Below, one piece after another: positions 35,437 through 46,959 of a stretch of DNA of 64,000 nt. The position numbers and the translations under genes are program-made. How positions within the stretch are numbered: the stretch's first letter is position 1; each line of letters begins with the position of its first letter. This DNA comes from Agaricus subrufescens (lineage: Eukaryota; Basidiomycota; Agaricomycetes; Agaricales; Agaricaceae). The DNA lies in NCBI GenBank assembly GCA_029945375.1, contig CM057060.1, forward strand, positions 2,852,001 to 2,916,000, in the 5' to 3' direction. Below the pieces are notes generated by a model that ran no database searches, was not told where the DNA came from, and saw only the letters and a list, made by a program, of their open reading frames with translations.

Positions 35437-38242
35437 ATGATCTCATTTTTGTATACGATTCTGATTATTGGATTCTCTATTGTCCTCTCTGGTGAGTCCT
35501 TCTATTCCTTTCAAAAATTTGACGATGTGACTGACAAGGAGAAAAACTATGTTAGCTGCACAGTCGTCTCAAGCCGTTGTATGTGTTGCTGGACAATGCG
35601 TAGAAGGAACGTCTAATACCACTCGTACGTCTCTTCTCCCCCTTCATCATCCAAAATAACATCCTCCAACAGTCGGGGCCAAATTAACCACACCTAATTC
35701 ACCTATCTCCATCCACCTCCTCCCCGGAACATACTCGTCCACAACCAACCCTCAACTCCTTCACAACTTCCTCACATCACCAAGCGCATCACTTTCTTCA
35801 TCTGCCGGTTTCGAAAACGCGTCTCAATCATTTAACCCGACTGATCTTCCTTTGGAATTGACTATATCTCCGGGAATAACGATTTATGATGGTTTACTCT
35901 ACTCTGGTCAAGCGTTATATGGTGGATTCCCTGATCAACCTCCTCCGCCGGGCCGAAATGGTTCTCAGAAAGATATCACGCTTGGTTCTTTGGCGCTCTC
36001 GTCGAATGTGTATATCGTGATTGGTGGATCGGAGGATGACAATGAGAGAATTGTGGTTTGGAATTCTATTCCGGATGTTCGACAGTTACCATCCTCGGTG
36101 TCGGCACCATCTTCTTTGTCGAGTTCGACTACGACTCTTCGGATTATTGACGTTGGATCGGCGACGTGTAATCCTCAATGTTCGGGGAATAGTATCTGCT
36201 CACCGACGACGGGTCAATGTACATGCGCACCAGGGTTTACGGGAACATCATGCGAAACATGTTCTCCTGGATTCTTTGGACCCACATGCCAATCTTGTCC
36301 CAGCAATTGCGATCAATGCGATGAAGGGATTTCAGGAACTGGAAAATGTTTGAAAAGGACTGTTAGTGGAAAACCGGATGATTGTGGGTGTGTAAATGGG
36401 AAATGTGGGAGTGGTGGACAGTGTGCTTGTAATGCTGGGTGGCAAGATGGTGGTGATGGGAGGAAATGTTCGGTTTGTCAAGATGGGTTTTTTTTGACTT
36501 CGAGTGGGGATTGTCAAGGTATGTTTCGCTTAATTCAGTCTCTCTGTCGAGTTTTCGGTTTTTTTGATGTTTGGAAATGTATAGTATGTCAGGCGGGATG
36601 TTCGCGTTGTGCGGATACGTCGGGGACTTGCATTCAGTGCAATGCTGGGTTTGCTACAAGCCCTACTGATAATACGAAATGCAATGTTGTACAGAAGCCT
36701 ACTTCGACAGGTCAACAGTGTCCCGATGGGAGTTTTAGCAATGGCGCTACGTGTGCTGCTTGTGCTAGTGATTGTGGGACGTGTACGGGTGCCACGTCGA
36801 ATGATTGTGTTACTTGTGCGTCGGGGAAGTTGAAGTTGAATGGGACTTGTGTTTCGGTGAATGGCGATGGGACGTGTGTAGGTGCTACTGGGATGATTGC
36901 TAATAATATCAAGGCTGAATGTGATGGTGAGTGATTGATTGGGTTTAGGTTGTCGAGGGTGAACTGACGTCGCTTTAGCTTGTCCGTCGAAATGCACTTC
37001 GTGTGGATACTCGTCTTTTGGTGTTGCTTCGACCATTGACCAGTCAAAGTGTACTGGGTGCCTGCCGGGATTCTTCCTGTCGCAAGGAAAGTGTGTTGCA
37101 AGTTGTCCGGCGGGATCTTTTTTGTCGCCTCAGGACAACCTAAACTGCATTCGTACGTGTGTTATGGTGGTCGGAGTAGACAAGCTTACAGGTTGTTATC
37201 AGCTTGCGACTCTTCATGTGGTACCTGCGTCGATTCCGCCGATTTCTGCCTCACTTGCAGTACGCCCGGGCGACTTGCTTCCAATGGTCAATGCGTTTCT
37301 TCGTGTCCCTCTGGCACGTTTTCCTCCAATTCCACTTGTGGAACGTGTCATGGAGACTGTGCTACCTGTTCAGGCTCGCAGTTCAACCAATGCACGTCGT
37401 GCCCGTCCAACAGACCGGTACTCAAGGACGGCAGGTGTCTGCCTACATGTGGCAAGGGAGAGTTTTTCGACAAGACTTCGAGTAGCTGCACGAGCTGCGA
37501 TAGTGGTTGCGACACTTGCTCCGCGTCGGGACCTGACCAATGTTTAAGCTGCACATCTGGAGAAGTGTTGCGATCAGGAAGATGTGTCAAGCGTGATGGG
37601 GGATGTCAGACGATAGATGGCTTCGGGATATGTTTAGAAGAGCTGGTCGTATCTCCCAATCATAATCAGACGACGACTCCGGCGGGACCTGTGCCGAGCA
37701 TCCCCGGAATTGGTGATCCCACGAAGACGAGGGTCGAAAATAAGCTAGAGGGATGGCAGATTGGTCTGATGGTGCTGGGTGTGGTTTTTATTCTGTGCGT
37801 TGTGGCTATGCTGTGGCGCTGGCGGGCGAGGATGAGGAGGATGAGGCAGACAAAGGCGTGGGCGGTGCAGAGGAATGTGCTGGGGGACACGCCGTGGTGG
37901 AGGCGGGTGTTTGTGTCTCGCCGCGGCCAGAAGACGGAGAAGGAGGAGGGGCTGCCGCGGTACCGAGACGAGCCGGGATCAGACTACCACCACGAACGTT
38001 CGAGCGTGCGGACGCGGTCGCTGTTCTCCGAGCTCACGGGGACCCGGAGGCGGGCTCCGGAGCCGCGGGACCCGGTGCGCGCCGCCCGGTCGAGCGCGTC
38101 CTCGCTGGCCCGCTGGCCCGCGCCCGAGACAGAGGCCGCGCGGTACGCCCGGAGTGTCCGCGAGTGCGCAGAGCACCCCGGCGCGGCGCCGTTCCTGGCC
38201 ACGGAGCCGCTGGGGCGGAACCCGTTCCGGACTCGGACGTAA
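35437..38242 (+). CDS. Large cysteine-rich (furin/EGF-like repeat) single-pass membrane protein
   Basis: Six exons (35437-35491, 35556-35624, 35673-36518, 36585-36926, 36979-37152, 37203-38242) give 841 aa. A signal peptide (MISFLYTILIIGFSIVLS) leads a roughly 220-residue N-terminal domain containing GITIYDGLLYSGQALYGG. Next come EGF-like and furin-like repeats from about 240 to 650 with many CxxC pairs, such as CNPQCSGNSICSPTTGQCTC, CQSCPSNCDQC and CGTCHGDCATC. One transmembrane helix lies near 679-699 (WQIGLMVLGVVFILCVVAMLW). The Arg-rich cytoplasmic tail of about 140 residues has no kinase domain. The layout resembles growth-factor-receptor-domain proteins of other basidiomycetes, whose function is unknown; a surface or vacuolar role is inference. 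Confidence 0.85.
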
Positions 38243-38620
38243 GTGATCAGTAAGACAGATGTATATAAATAAATACACTCGGTCCTCTTCCCAATCGTCG
38301 CCCATCCCATGATCGTCGGTCGCCCCGTTCCCCCTGCCGCCGCCAGCTGGGCATATCCTGACGACATTCCAGGCTCGCGATGCGGCCCCGAAGACGGCCC
38401 GTGGCCCCGCCAGTACCAGGTCCTCTCCGAGAAGGAGGTCTGGCGCGAGCTCAGGGAGCTGGCCAAGCCCCACTCGGCCGTGTTCAACAAGGACAGAGGC
38501 TTCCGCGCCGACTCCATCAACTTCCAGCCCTCGCCCAAGACAAAGACGCAGGACAGATACGTCGTCACCGAGCTCAACATCCGGGGTCAGAAGTGGAACC
38601 TGACGGGCGTCTTTGACGGT
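37860..38620. other. Local GC-rich island across two genes
   Basis: From about 37860 the sequence turns strongly GC-rich, most clearly 38030-38240 and 38310-38600. It covers the 3' end of the cysteine-rich membrane-protein gene and the first exon of the PP2C gene. Third codon positions become almost all G or C, unlike earlier and later exons of the same genes. The 66 bp between the genes stays AT-rich (TATATAAATAAATA). Confidence 0.6.
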
Positions 38621-40044
38621 GCGGTGCTCCCATCCCTCTGGCCACCAAACTGACTCTCCTCAGGCCATTTGGGCGATGTGACCGTCGAACACGTCGCTTA
38701 TCATCTGCCCATCATCGTCGAAGAATTTTTACACGGAGCACTTGAGCAGAACCCGGAGCGCGAACTCACGCCCGATTACATAGGCGATCTCTTTTCGCAG
38801 GCGATTCTCGCGTTCGACGACGCCATTGCGCACGACGTGCTCGACCTCTTCGGCGGGAGCGTGGAACAGCTGGAAAAGTACTCGGATGCCGAGATAAAGG
38901 AGATCATCAACGACCAACACCTGGGGGGCGCCAACTGGAGAAAGGCGAGGCTCTGTATGTATGGCACAACCGCACTTGTCGCCCTCGTTGACCCAGAACA
39001 TGTCAACCTCTGGGTCGCCAACCTGGGGGACTGCCAAGCAGGTAGCGTTGGTCCGGCCGCTGTTTACGTGTATTACTCATCCCACCGGCACAGTGTTGAT
39101 TACTCCGGACGACGAAGGCATTAAAGACTGGCAGATAGAACTTTTGACCACCACCCACAACGGGGATAACGACGACGAACTTGCCCGAATAAGAGCTGAG
39201 CACCCTGAAGAACCCGATTGCATTGTCAACCGCAGGGTGCTCGGGGCCCTGGCACCCACTCGTTGTACGTGTCCCTCTTTTTTTGTCTTTTTTCCGAGAT
39301 CCCATCACTTCATCAAACCCCACACATATGCTTCTCTTATCATTCCCTAAAATAGCTTCATCTCCCCACCTATTGAGTTTTTGACTGCAGATTGGCTCTC
39401 GGCTGCGAGCCGTTCTTTCGAAGTCGTGGAGCTGACTTTTCTTTTCTCTCCACACAGGCTTGGGCGATATCCCGTTCAAGCAACCCCCAGCCTTCACCCG
39501 GAGAGTGTTGTACAACTTGTTCCCAGGGTTCCAAAACACGTCGCCATGGGAAGAATTCCTGAACAGGAACAAAACTCCACCTTACATCACTGCGAAGCCA
39601 GAGGTTACCCACAGGAAATTAAGACGAGCGTCATCGGATCCACCTCCTCCACCACAATTAACCTTCTCGCCTCCATCCAGCGATAGTCTAGCCAAATTCT
39701 CTTACAAACCTGGAGAAGAACCGGAAAGTCATATCGTAAATCGACCAACGTTCCTTGTCCTTGCCTCGGATGGCTTCGCCGACCTATGTTCAGGGGAGGG
39801 CCAAACCCGGATCTTAGAATCGTGGGCTAGAGGTATGATGGAGCTTTGGTCTCTTGGTGAGGTTGGTGAAGGTGGGAAGGGTGGGAGTGGGCGTAAAGAG
39901 GATGTGAGAGGGAGTGGGAATATGGCTTTGAGGCTTCTTCGGAGGACGATTGGTGATGATCGGTTTGCGGTTAGTAAGGTGTTGACGTTGGATATGGATG
40001 AGGCGTGGATTGATGATACTTCGCTGGTGGTGGTGACGGTTTGA
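38309..40044 (+). CDS. PP2C-family (PPM) phosphatase, pyruvate dehydrogenase phosphatase-like
   Basis: A metal-dependent Ser/Thr phosphatase. Four exons (38309-38618, 38664-39041, 39094-39264, 39458-40044) give 481 aa. PPM motifs are present: VVTELNIRG then GVFDGHLGD (the DGH metal site), YGTTALVALVD, NLGDCQA in place of the usual GDS, LVLASDGFADL and the final DDTSLVVV. The split arrangement with a large insert before the SDG motif and the LGDIPFK segment resembles mitochondrial pyruvate dehydrogenase phosphatases, but no clear targeting peptide is seen, so the substrate is uncertain. The 193-bp intron 3 is long for this genome. The ATG is only 66 bp from the stop of the preceding gene. Confidence 0.88.
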
Positions 40045-40382
40045 AGGGGAATCCCGTGATCATTTTCAATCTCTCTCTCTCTCTTTCACGATACCTCTCA
40101 TGCAAAGTTTTTTTTTCTTTCTTCTCGAGTTATGAGGCAAGCTGTAATCTATCGTCTGTTCTCGGAGGTTTCCTTCTTGAAACTCAAATTGCTAGTGATA
40201 GTGTATGATAGCTAGTGTCTGGTGATTGGTCTCTCTCTTCATATGCTCTTTAGTTATCTTGTTTAGTAGTAATCCTTATTAATACTTATGAACAATCGGA
40301 TAATATACCAAGCTGTTCACAAATTTGAGCGCCGAATCGTGAGTTGTAGAGGCATTTAAGCTCAGTTTTGTGATACAGTTTT

Positions 40383-41760
40383 GGATGTCTTTGATAGTCT
40401 TATAGGGTAACATCTTCCCGGTTCGATTGCCGGAGATGTTGATTAATGAGAGAAGAGGAACGTCATCGTAAAAGGGAAAAAGGGGCACACTAACTGTCAT
40501 TGTAGCGCGAAGCCGATGAAAAGAAGAGGAAGGTCGGGAAAGGGGGGGGGGCCCTGGAATCATTACTTTGAGAACCGGGAGATATCTCGTAATTGGCCGG
40601 ATACAGGAATGATAGCAATTGGAGAGCGCGGGAGATTGAAGTTCAAGATAACGCGACTGGGATTGTTCTACATATTCATACCTCAGAAATGTTCTCCACC
40701 GCTCCTGTGGTATGATATACGTTTTTGTAGTATGTCCTCGATAGTCTTATTAGGTAAAATTTTCCCGGTTCGATTGCCGGAGATATTGATTTATGAGAAG
40801 AGGAACATCAATAGTGAAAAGGGAAAAGAAAGGGACACATTACTTCTGTTAATTTGGTGTGAGGGTCGGTAATCAGAAGGGGAAGGGTCAAAGAAAGGGG
40901 CCATGGAGTCATAACTCGAGAACGGGAGAGATCTTTACCGGATACAGGAATAATAGCACACTGGGAATAGAGAGCGGGAAATAGACCTAGACGACAGGAT
41001 TGTCGTATATATTTACATCCAAGAAACCCTGTCCCCTCGTGTGGTATTATATACGTTTTTGTATGTCTTCGATAGTCTTATTAGGTTTGAATCTTTCTGT
41101 TTAGATTGCCGAGGGCAATTATAAGAAGAGGAACATCAGTAGTAAAAAAAGGGAAAGAAAGGGACACACTACCTGTCATCGTAGCGTGAAGCTGTCAACA
41201 AAAAGAAGAGGCAGGTCGGGAAAAAGTGGCCCTTAGAATTGGTATTACTTGAGAACCGGGAGATATCGTAATTGGTCGGATACAGGAATAACAGCATACC
41301 GAGAATAGGGACAGAAATAACGACACACCGAGAATAGAGAGCGCGGGAGATTGAAGTAGAGAAGGCGACCGGATTGTCCCAGATATCTACTAGATCCCAG
41401 AGATCTTGTCCCTCGTATGGTGGTATCATATACGTTTTTGTATGTCTTCGATACCCTTATTGGTTGATTCTCTCTGGCTCGATTCCCGGGGAGTATCAAT
41501 TATGAGAAGAGGAAAACATCATTGTAAAAGGGAAGAAAAGGACACACTGTCTGTTATTTTAGTGTGAAGGTTGTAAAAAGAAGTGGAAGGCCAGGGAGTG
41601 GTGCTGGAGTCATGGCTTGAGAATAGAGATCTTATAAATGGTCGGAGACAAGAATAACAACAAGCCAAGAATAGAAAATAGGAGATGGAAGTAGAGAACG
41701 CGAGTGGATTGTTCTAACCACCTACGCCGCTAGAAATCTTCCCCTATACTAGACTCTCAT
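40383..41760. repeat. Four-unit tandem array, diverged units of about 330-380 bp
   Basis: The phrase TATGTCTTCGATAGTCTTA, with small changes, starts units at about 40383, 40731, 41062 and 41441. Each is followed at similar distances by a GATTGCCGGAG or CGATTCCCGG element, AGAAGAGGAACATCA, AAAAGGGAAA...GGGACACA, GAGAACCGGGAGAT, GGATACAGGAATAA and GAGAGCGGGAGAT. Units differ by substitutions and small indels. The strand is purine-rich. Units 1 and 2 carry a short inverted repeat, AACATCT...AGATGTT in unit 1, around CCGGTTCGATTGCCGG. It fills the gap between two convergent genes and has no coding potential. Confidence 0.8.
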
Positions 41761-41979
41761 GTGGTTTTGTCGTTCACCACTGAAGTAATCGCTGCTGCTG
41801 ACCGTTTTAGATAACAGTAAACGATTGAGGTTAGATTTCCTTTCAACTATTATTTTCCATAGCAAAAACCCCTTGAAATATATTTCAAAAAAAAGTGAAG
41901 AAAAACAACGATAGCATCATTTATCGACTGGTTGACTCATACAACTGCTATGCAATAATATTGACCACCCTTTCGTCGA

Positions 41980-44238
41980 TCACTGGAGTTCAGCAGGGAG
42001 GGCATCATAACTATATATTTTTCAAATGTTAGATCAAATCAGTCCGAAATGTAGGAAGAGACTTACGCAGGGCAGAGACCACTCCATTGGTCGGTGACTT
42101 GAACATTTTGTCTTGTAGCCTTGGGATCAACGAGCATGACTGAGGCGAGACCAGCGAACTTGTGCCAGAAGATGTGGCAATGGAACATGAACGGGCCTAG
42201 AAGATGAAGTGGATTAATGCTATAGTATTGACATGATAATTGTGAATTGGGTATTTACCAGTGCTGGGAGTGTTGAAGCGGACAGTGGTTCCAGTGCCTC
42301 CGACACCAACGGTCTAGTTTTTTTTTTCAGTCAGCAAAAAACTGCAGTACAATTAGATTGGGTGATTGTTCGACGTACATCACGGATGAGGGGGTTGGAA
42401 GTGTTATTGGTGTCAGAGGTCATGGACTTGATAACTTGCATGGGCATCTAGTTGAAGAAAAAAACGCTCGTAAGGAACTGCAATGAAATATTCTTCTAAT
42501 TGTGCTACTCACACCGTGCAAATGGAATGGGTGGGCATCATCGTCATCAGTGGCGGGGAAGACAATTTCGACAAGAGAGTTGGCGGGAACGACGAAAGTG
42601 TTCTCGGTTGCGTTGAATGTGTCAGCACCATCGATGACCTGTTTAAGAGTGGGAGACTGAGGCGGAAGGTAAGAGACACCGTTGATATTCCATTGAGCCT
42701 TTCCAGTGGTCTAAAATGCTCCAGGTTTGTTATTGAGGACTCGAGGAAAAGCATCTGGTACGTACGACGGTGAGATCGAAGGTCAGTGAGACGTTGGGCT
42801 GTTGGACTCTGGTAGGAACAAGTGGACGAAGATCACCCTCAATGAGAAGACCGGTAGTAGGGCCAGCAGTCATCGGAGTGGTAGGGTCTGCGGCTGGGGC
42901 ACCTTTGTAGCGAACGATAGCACGAGAAAGCGTGGAATTCTCTGAAAGTCGATTTGAGCACAAGTCATATAATCAAGAAAGAAAAAAATCTTACGGTGAA
43001 GGTTGTTGGCGGGGTTGCCACCAGTGAAAGGAGCGTTGAGCCAGTAGTTACCAACGGGTTGATCAGCTTTGACCTAGTTCCCGCAGCCGTTACTATTTTA
43101 TGCACGATTACGTCTCTAAACTCTACACTTACAACGACAGAGTAGCGTTGACCCGCCAACATCGGGATGATACTGGCAGTCTTGGGTTGGATAGATTGAC
43201 CATCAGCCTCAATGGCGGCTATGCATCGTTAATAATGAGTATAATCCCAACAATATCAAGTAACACTCACTCATTTGGTGGTTATCGATCGAGATGTTGA
43301 AAACGTTACGGGCAGACTCGTTGATAAGGCGGAATCGGTAGCGTTTGCCCTGAACGACGTTAATGACAGCCCAAGGAACTTCGGGGCCGCCCTGGAAACG
43401 ACCAACACCATTGATGGTGGCGGAGTCGGAAACTGGGACGATGCCTGTGGCAACGTAGTGCGTGAGGAGTTCCGGAGTAGGAACCTGCCACCAGTCACCA
43501 ATTTGAATGATCTAGTAATACTGGGGATCAGCTCTTTTACTAAGACAGAGTCGAATAAATATCTTACGGTGTTGACGTCGTCGACATCATACAAATGCGC
43601 TTGTGGGTCGAAAGGGTCGTAGACGATGAGTGGTCCACGGAATCCCTAACAATTGCATTAGCCCTTTATCTCTGCAATGTCTGAAAAAGGCTTACATCGA
43701 CGTATTGGGTGCTGAGTTCGGAATGGTACCAGAATGTACCAGCTTGGTTGGCGAGGGAAGCTTCGTAGACGAACGAAGAATCTGGGCCGACAGGGCAAGC
43801 ATTGACGAATGGCTCTCCCTCCTCGAAAACATTCCTGCTGTTGTAGAAAATGCCATCGAGGTTGAGGGCAGTCGAGCGACGCATACTCGGGTCAGACTAG
43901 CACACGATCAGACTGAGGCTTTACAATATCATATGCTGTTAAGGAAATTTATTCACCAGCTTGTTGTTCATAGTGATACGGATATTGTCGCCCTTCTTCA
44001 CCAGAATGGGAGGGCCGGGATATGTACCGTTCGCAAGAACACCAACTAGAATTAAAATGACATGAGTACCCCTTGTGACGCGACCCATATCATAGAGAGT
44101 GTTGAACGAACCTCTTTGGAAGCCATCGGGGGCGACGGGACCATTCACAATATCGAGGGTGAAATCCTTGGTCACTGCCCGAGATACGGCCACACCAAGC
44201 CCCGCCTCGACGAAGGCGAGTAAAGCAAGATACTTCAT
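41980..44238 (-). CDS. Laccase-like multicopper oxidase with degenerate trinuclear copper site
   Basis: Thirteen exons (44238-44112, 44045-43957, 43896-43696, 43645-43568, 43511-43271, 43218-43133, 43073-42995, 42941-42766, 42710-42513, 42447-42379, 42313-42259, 42196-42067, 42010-41980) give 519 aa, full laccase length, with a signal peptide. The usual HWHG of motif L1 reads N84-L85-D86-G87. Motif L2 HSH reads H130-S-E132. Motif L3 HPFHLHG (419-425) and the L4 core HCHIFWH (472-478) are intact, as is the axial Leu of the type-1 copper. Three of eight type-2/type-3 ligands are therefore missing, and the conserved Asp after HCHI is Phe. No stop or frameshift is seen and the C-terminus CPAYDALPAELQ is normal. 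It should not reduce oxygen like a true laccase. The coding frame looks maintained. Confidence 0.9.
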
Positions 44239-44318
44239 GCTGCAAGTTTCTGTGAGGATTGAGAGTCGACCAGTTGAGCTAACCGATGCTATGAGTAGAT
44301 ACCCTCTCCTGCTGCCTC

Positions 44319-44324
44319 TTTATA
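44319..44324 (-). promoter_or_regulatory. TATA box of the laccase-like gene
   Basis: TATAAA, read on the minus strand, lies about 80 bp upstream of the ATG at 44238, a usual distance for fungal genes. It suggests the gene still has a promoter. Confidence 0.5.
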
Positions 44325-44329
44325 TGCTC

Positions 44330-46955
44330 TACCCATTGCTCAATGCGCTTTTTTGTCGGGCTTGGCAAGAATACCTGTGCGTTTCAGCAGTCATTTTTGT
44401 TTTGACCGTGAGCTTTTCCGGTCACTGAAACCACGCTGTGTCAGTGCTATTTACACACACCGCCCTTGAGTCATATAGCATCTGTATAGAAGGAAGCGGT
44501 TCGGAGGAAGTTCTTTCTCGGAGTCTTGATGGGGAATACACGGTCAAATGTCTATTGCAGAAATAGCTCAGTAATTTTTCTCTCGCTACTGGCTCCAGGG
44601 TCAGAGAACGAAAGTAATCCAGATGGGGCTTGCGCCAGCTGCGTGCAACAGTATCAAAGCATCCATTCCTATATGTCGTAACCACTCACAGGATACGGCC
44701 CTTTTTCCCTAAACACCTCGGAAAAGCGACTGCCAAGCATTTGAATTAAATGATTGTAAAACAAACACTATAGATTTTCGTCTCGGTCCCGATAGTAAGG
44801 TAGCGTGTCTGAGGGGCAGATGCTGTATATAGTCGAGATCTCAGGTGAAAGTGTTCCTCCCTATTGGTTCTCGACGATGTGGGGTGAGAAAAGGCTCATG
44901 AGCTCATCAAATTCCCTTGTAACGGCAAGGTCGTGTAGCCGTGTAGGAATCTTCTCGAACAGTGACAGTGGACAACGAGTAAGAGAAGGCGCCACCCATA
45001 TATTAGAAGAAGATTGTTATTGACGATATCAGGAACCGTTCAAAGATAGATAGAAATGTTGTGAGTTTGCATGAGGAAATCCGACGGGCGCGAGAGACAC
45101 GTGCCTGGGTGTGGGTCTAGTTGACTTCGACAGGTGAACTGCCACTGGAAGCCTAAATGTAACAGTTGGTCGCTTATGAAATGATTGTATATCGAAGATA
45201 GTCCAAGAGAAAGGTCGATCACTTGGCAGTGGCCAAGAGGGGAGTTCGTCGACAGTAATGTGCGCTGGGTCTAGCCAAGGATATCTCGTCATTGCCAGCC
45301 GTTCATTGGTTGAATATTGAATATCTGAGTATTTTAAGAACGCGGTCAAAAGTCGCACGTCGTGATGCTAGAGAAACAGTGTTCACACTGTCACATTGCA
45401 TCGTAAAGGGACAACCCAGGGAATAGCATAGAAGATTGTCCTATTTCTGTCGCAGAGGGTTTTCAATCAATGTTAAGGGTGCTCCAGATTATCGAAGGTG
45501 ATTGTGCAGACGGATATTCATATCTCCGAAACCACCCTGGCTTATAGTGGGAGTTAAGCGGTGCTTCAATGAGGATTCGCTGAGGGATTTACCCTCCTCC
45601 ACTGTCTATACGGGTGCCATTGTGAGAATTAAATTACAATAGAGAAGAATTAGCTTTCGTACGATTCGGTGGTGGCCCCTGCTGGGGGTAGGCAAATATT
45701 CGAGTTGCGGATAAATTATTCCGTAGTAAGATGTGAACTTACGAAATTTGTTTGTAAACAAGCATCTGGATTTGTTACAAATAGTTACTGCGGACAGCGC
45801 GTCCGCAGCGAGCCGTGAAATGGATCAGTATGATTCATGAGTATGAGCACGCCGGAACGCTCGGTGGGTGTGACATGTTATTGGTGCATAACACCGTGAC
45901 AGGCGACCCTGGCCTTCTAAATTCGGATGGCTGCGGGTAAATGCGAAGAACTTGGAAGCCAGCCAGCATTACGGTGCAAAAGACCCCCTAGCTCATATGA
46001 AGATCGTAGAATACTGCTAGACGTGAACTTGGGAAGAACAACCTTTCTCAACCGAATTACTAGGTAATCGAAATTTCTACATGAGGTGAGTTTAACACTT
46101 TCAAGGACGTGGATGCCTGAAATGCCTGTATTTACTTCTATCATTAATTAGCTAAATCTCTCTGGATATTGGACTAACATTGTTTCTGTCCAAGAGACCT
46201 CGAGACCTCGTGCTTAGTTGAGCCTCTCTTCTAAGTTCTAGCGATATACCAAGTTTGTTTCCGAGTCATCAATAGCCCAGGATCGAGCGCTGGAGAATTG
46301 CGCGTACTAAAATAAGGTGCTATGTTGAAGGATCATGCAAGGCATCCACAACTAAGGTTAGATGCCTGATACTTCGAAGACTTAAAATGAGAGTGTCAGA
46401 GTGTGCGTTTAACCTCAAAGTCAGGAAAATGACATTTTCCTGTGAATAAACACAAAGGGGTCAAAACGTTGGAAGGTCTTCTGAAAGGTTGAATAACTCA
46501 ATCAGAGACATTATGCATATCTTTGACTGGCACCTTACAGCTTAGTCGACATCATTCACTTAATACGCACGGATAAGCTCGGTTATCATGTATACCGATA
46601 TCAATGTTCGGAATTCTGTAGGAATAAATTACGCGGCAAGCCATGTCCAGCCTGTGAAGCCACTCGCATTCATGTTGACCAAGGGAAATATAGCGGGCTC
46701 CATCGGCCGGCCCACCTCGTTGAGAGCTGTATCTAATATTGTCTCCTCTAGTACTTCTCATGATTCGTTGTTAGAGAGGGTATTACGATATGTCTACCTG
46801 CTAGATCTAGATTAGAACTGTAGATAGTCTGGAAAGGATGTGTGATACGCTTACATCACAAAGTGAATAAAGCTTACTTACACCGTTACTTAAACCTCAT
46901 GTTTATCCATGCGAATCGATTCGCAGCATTGTTGCATCGAAAAAAGGAGGAAAGT
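44330..46955. other. Gene-poor interval
   Basis: The first part is the laccase-like promoter. The rest has only short unsupported frames, such as one at 45029-45358 on the minus strand, and no recognisable domain. Confidence 0.45.
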
Positions 46956-46959
46956 GTTG

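Noticed and set aside
37979..38580. Long minus-strand and alternative plus-strand frames in the GC island
   Set aside because: High GC removes stop codons in all frames; the plus-strand models of the two real genes explain the region.
40405..40440. tRNA-like T-arm sequence in the tandem array
   Set aside because: GGTTCGATTGCCGG resembles a B-box, but no acceptor stem, D-arm or anticodon arm can be folded at proper distances, so no tRNA gene is called.
45029..45358. Minus-strand frame of 109 aa
   Set aside because: No recognisable motif and no neighbouring exon; kept only as part of the gene-poor interval.
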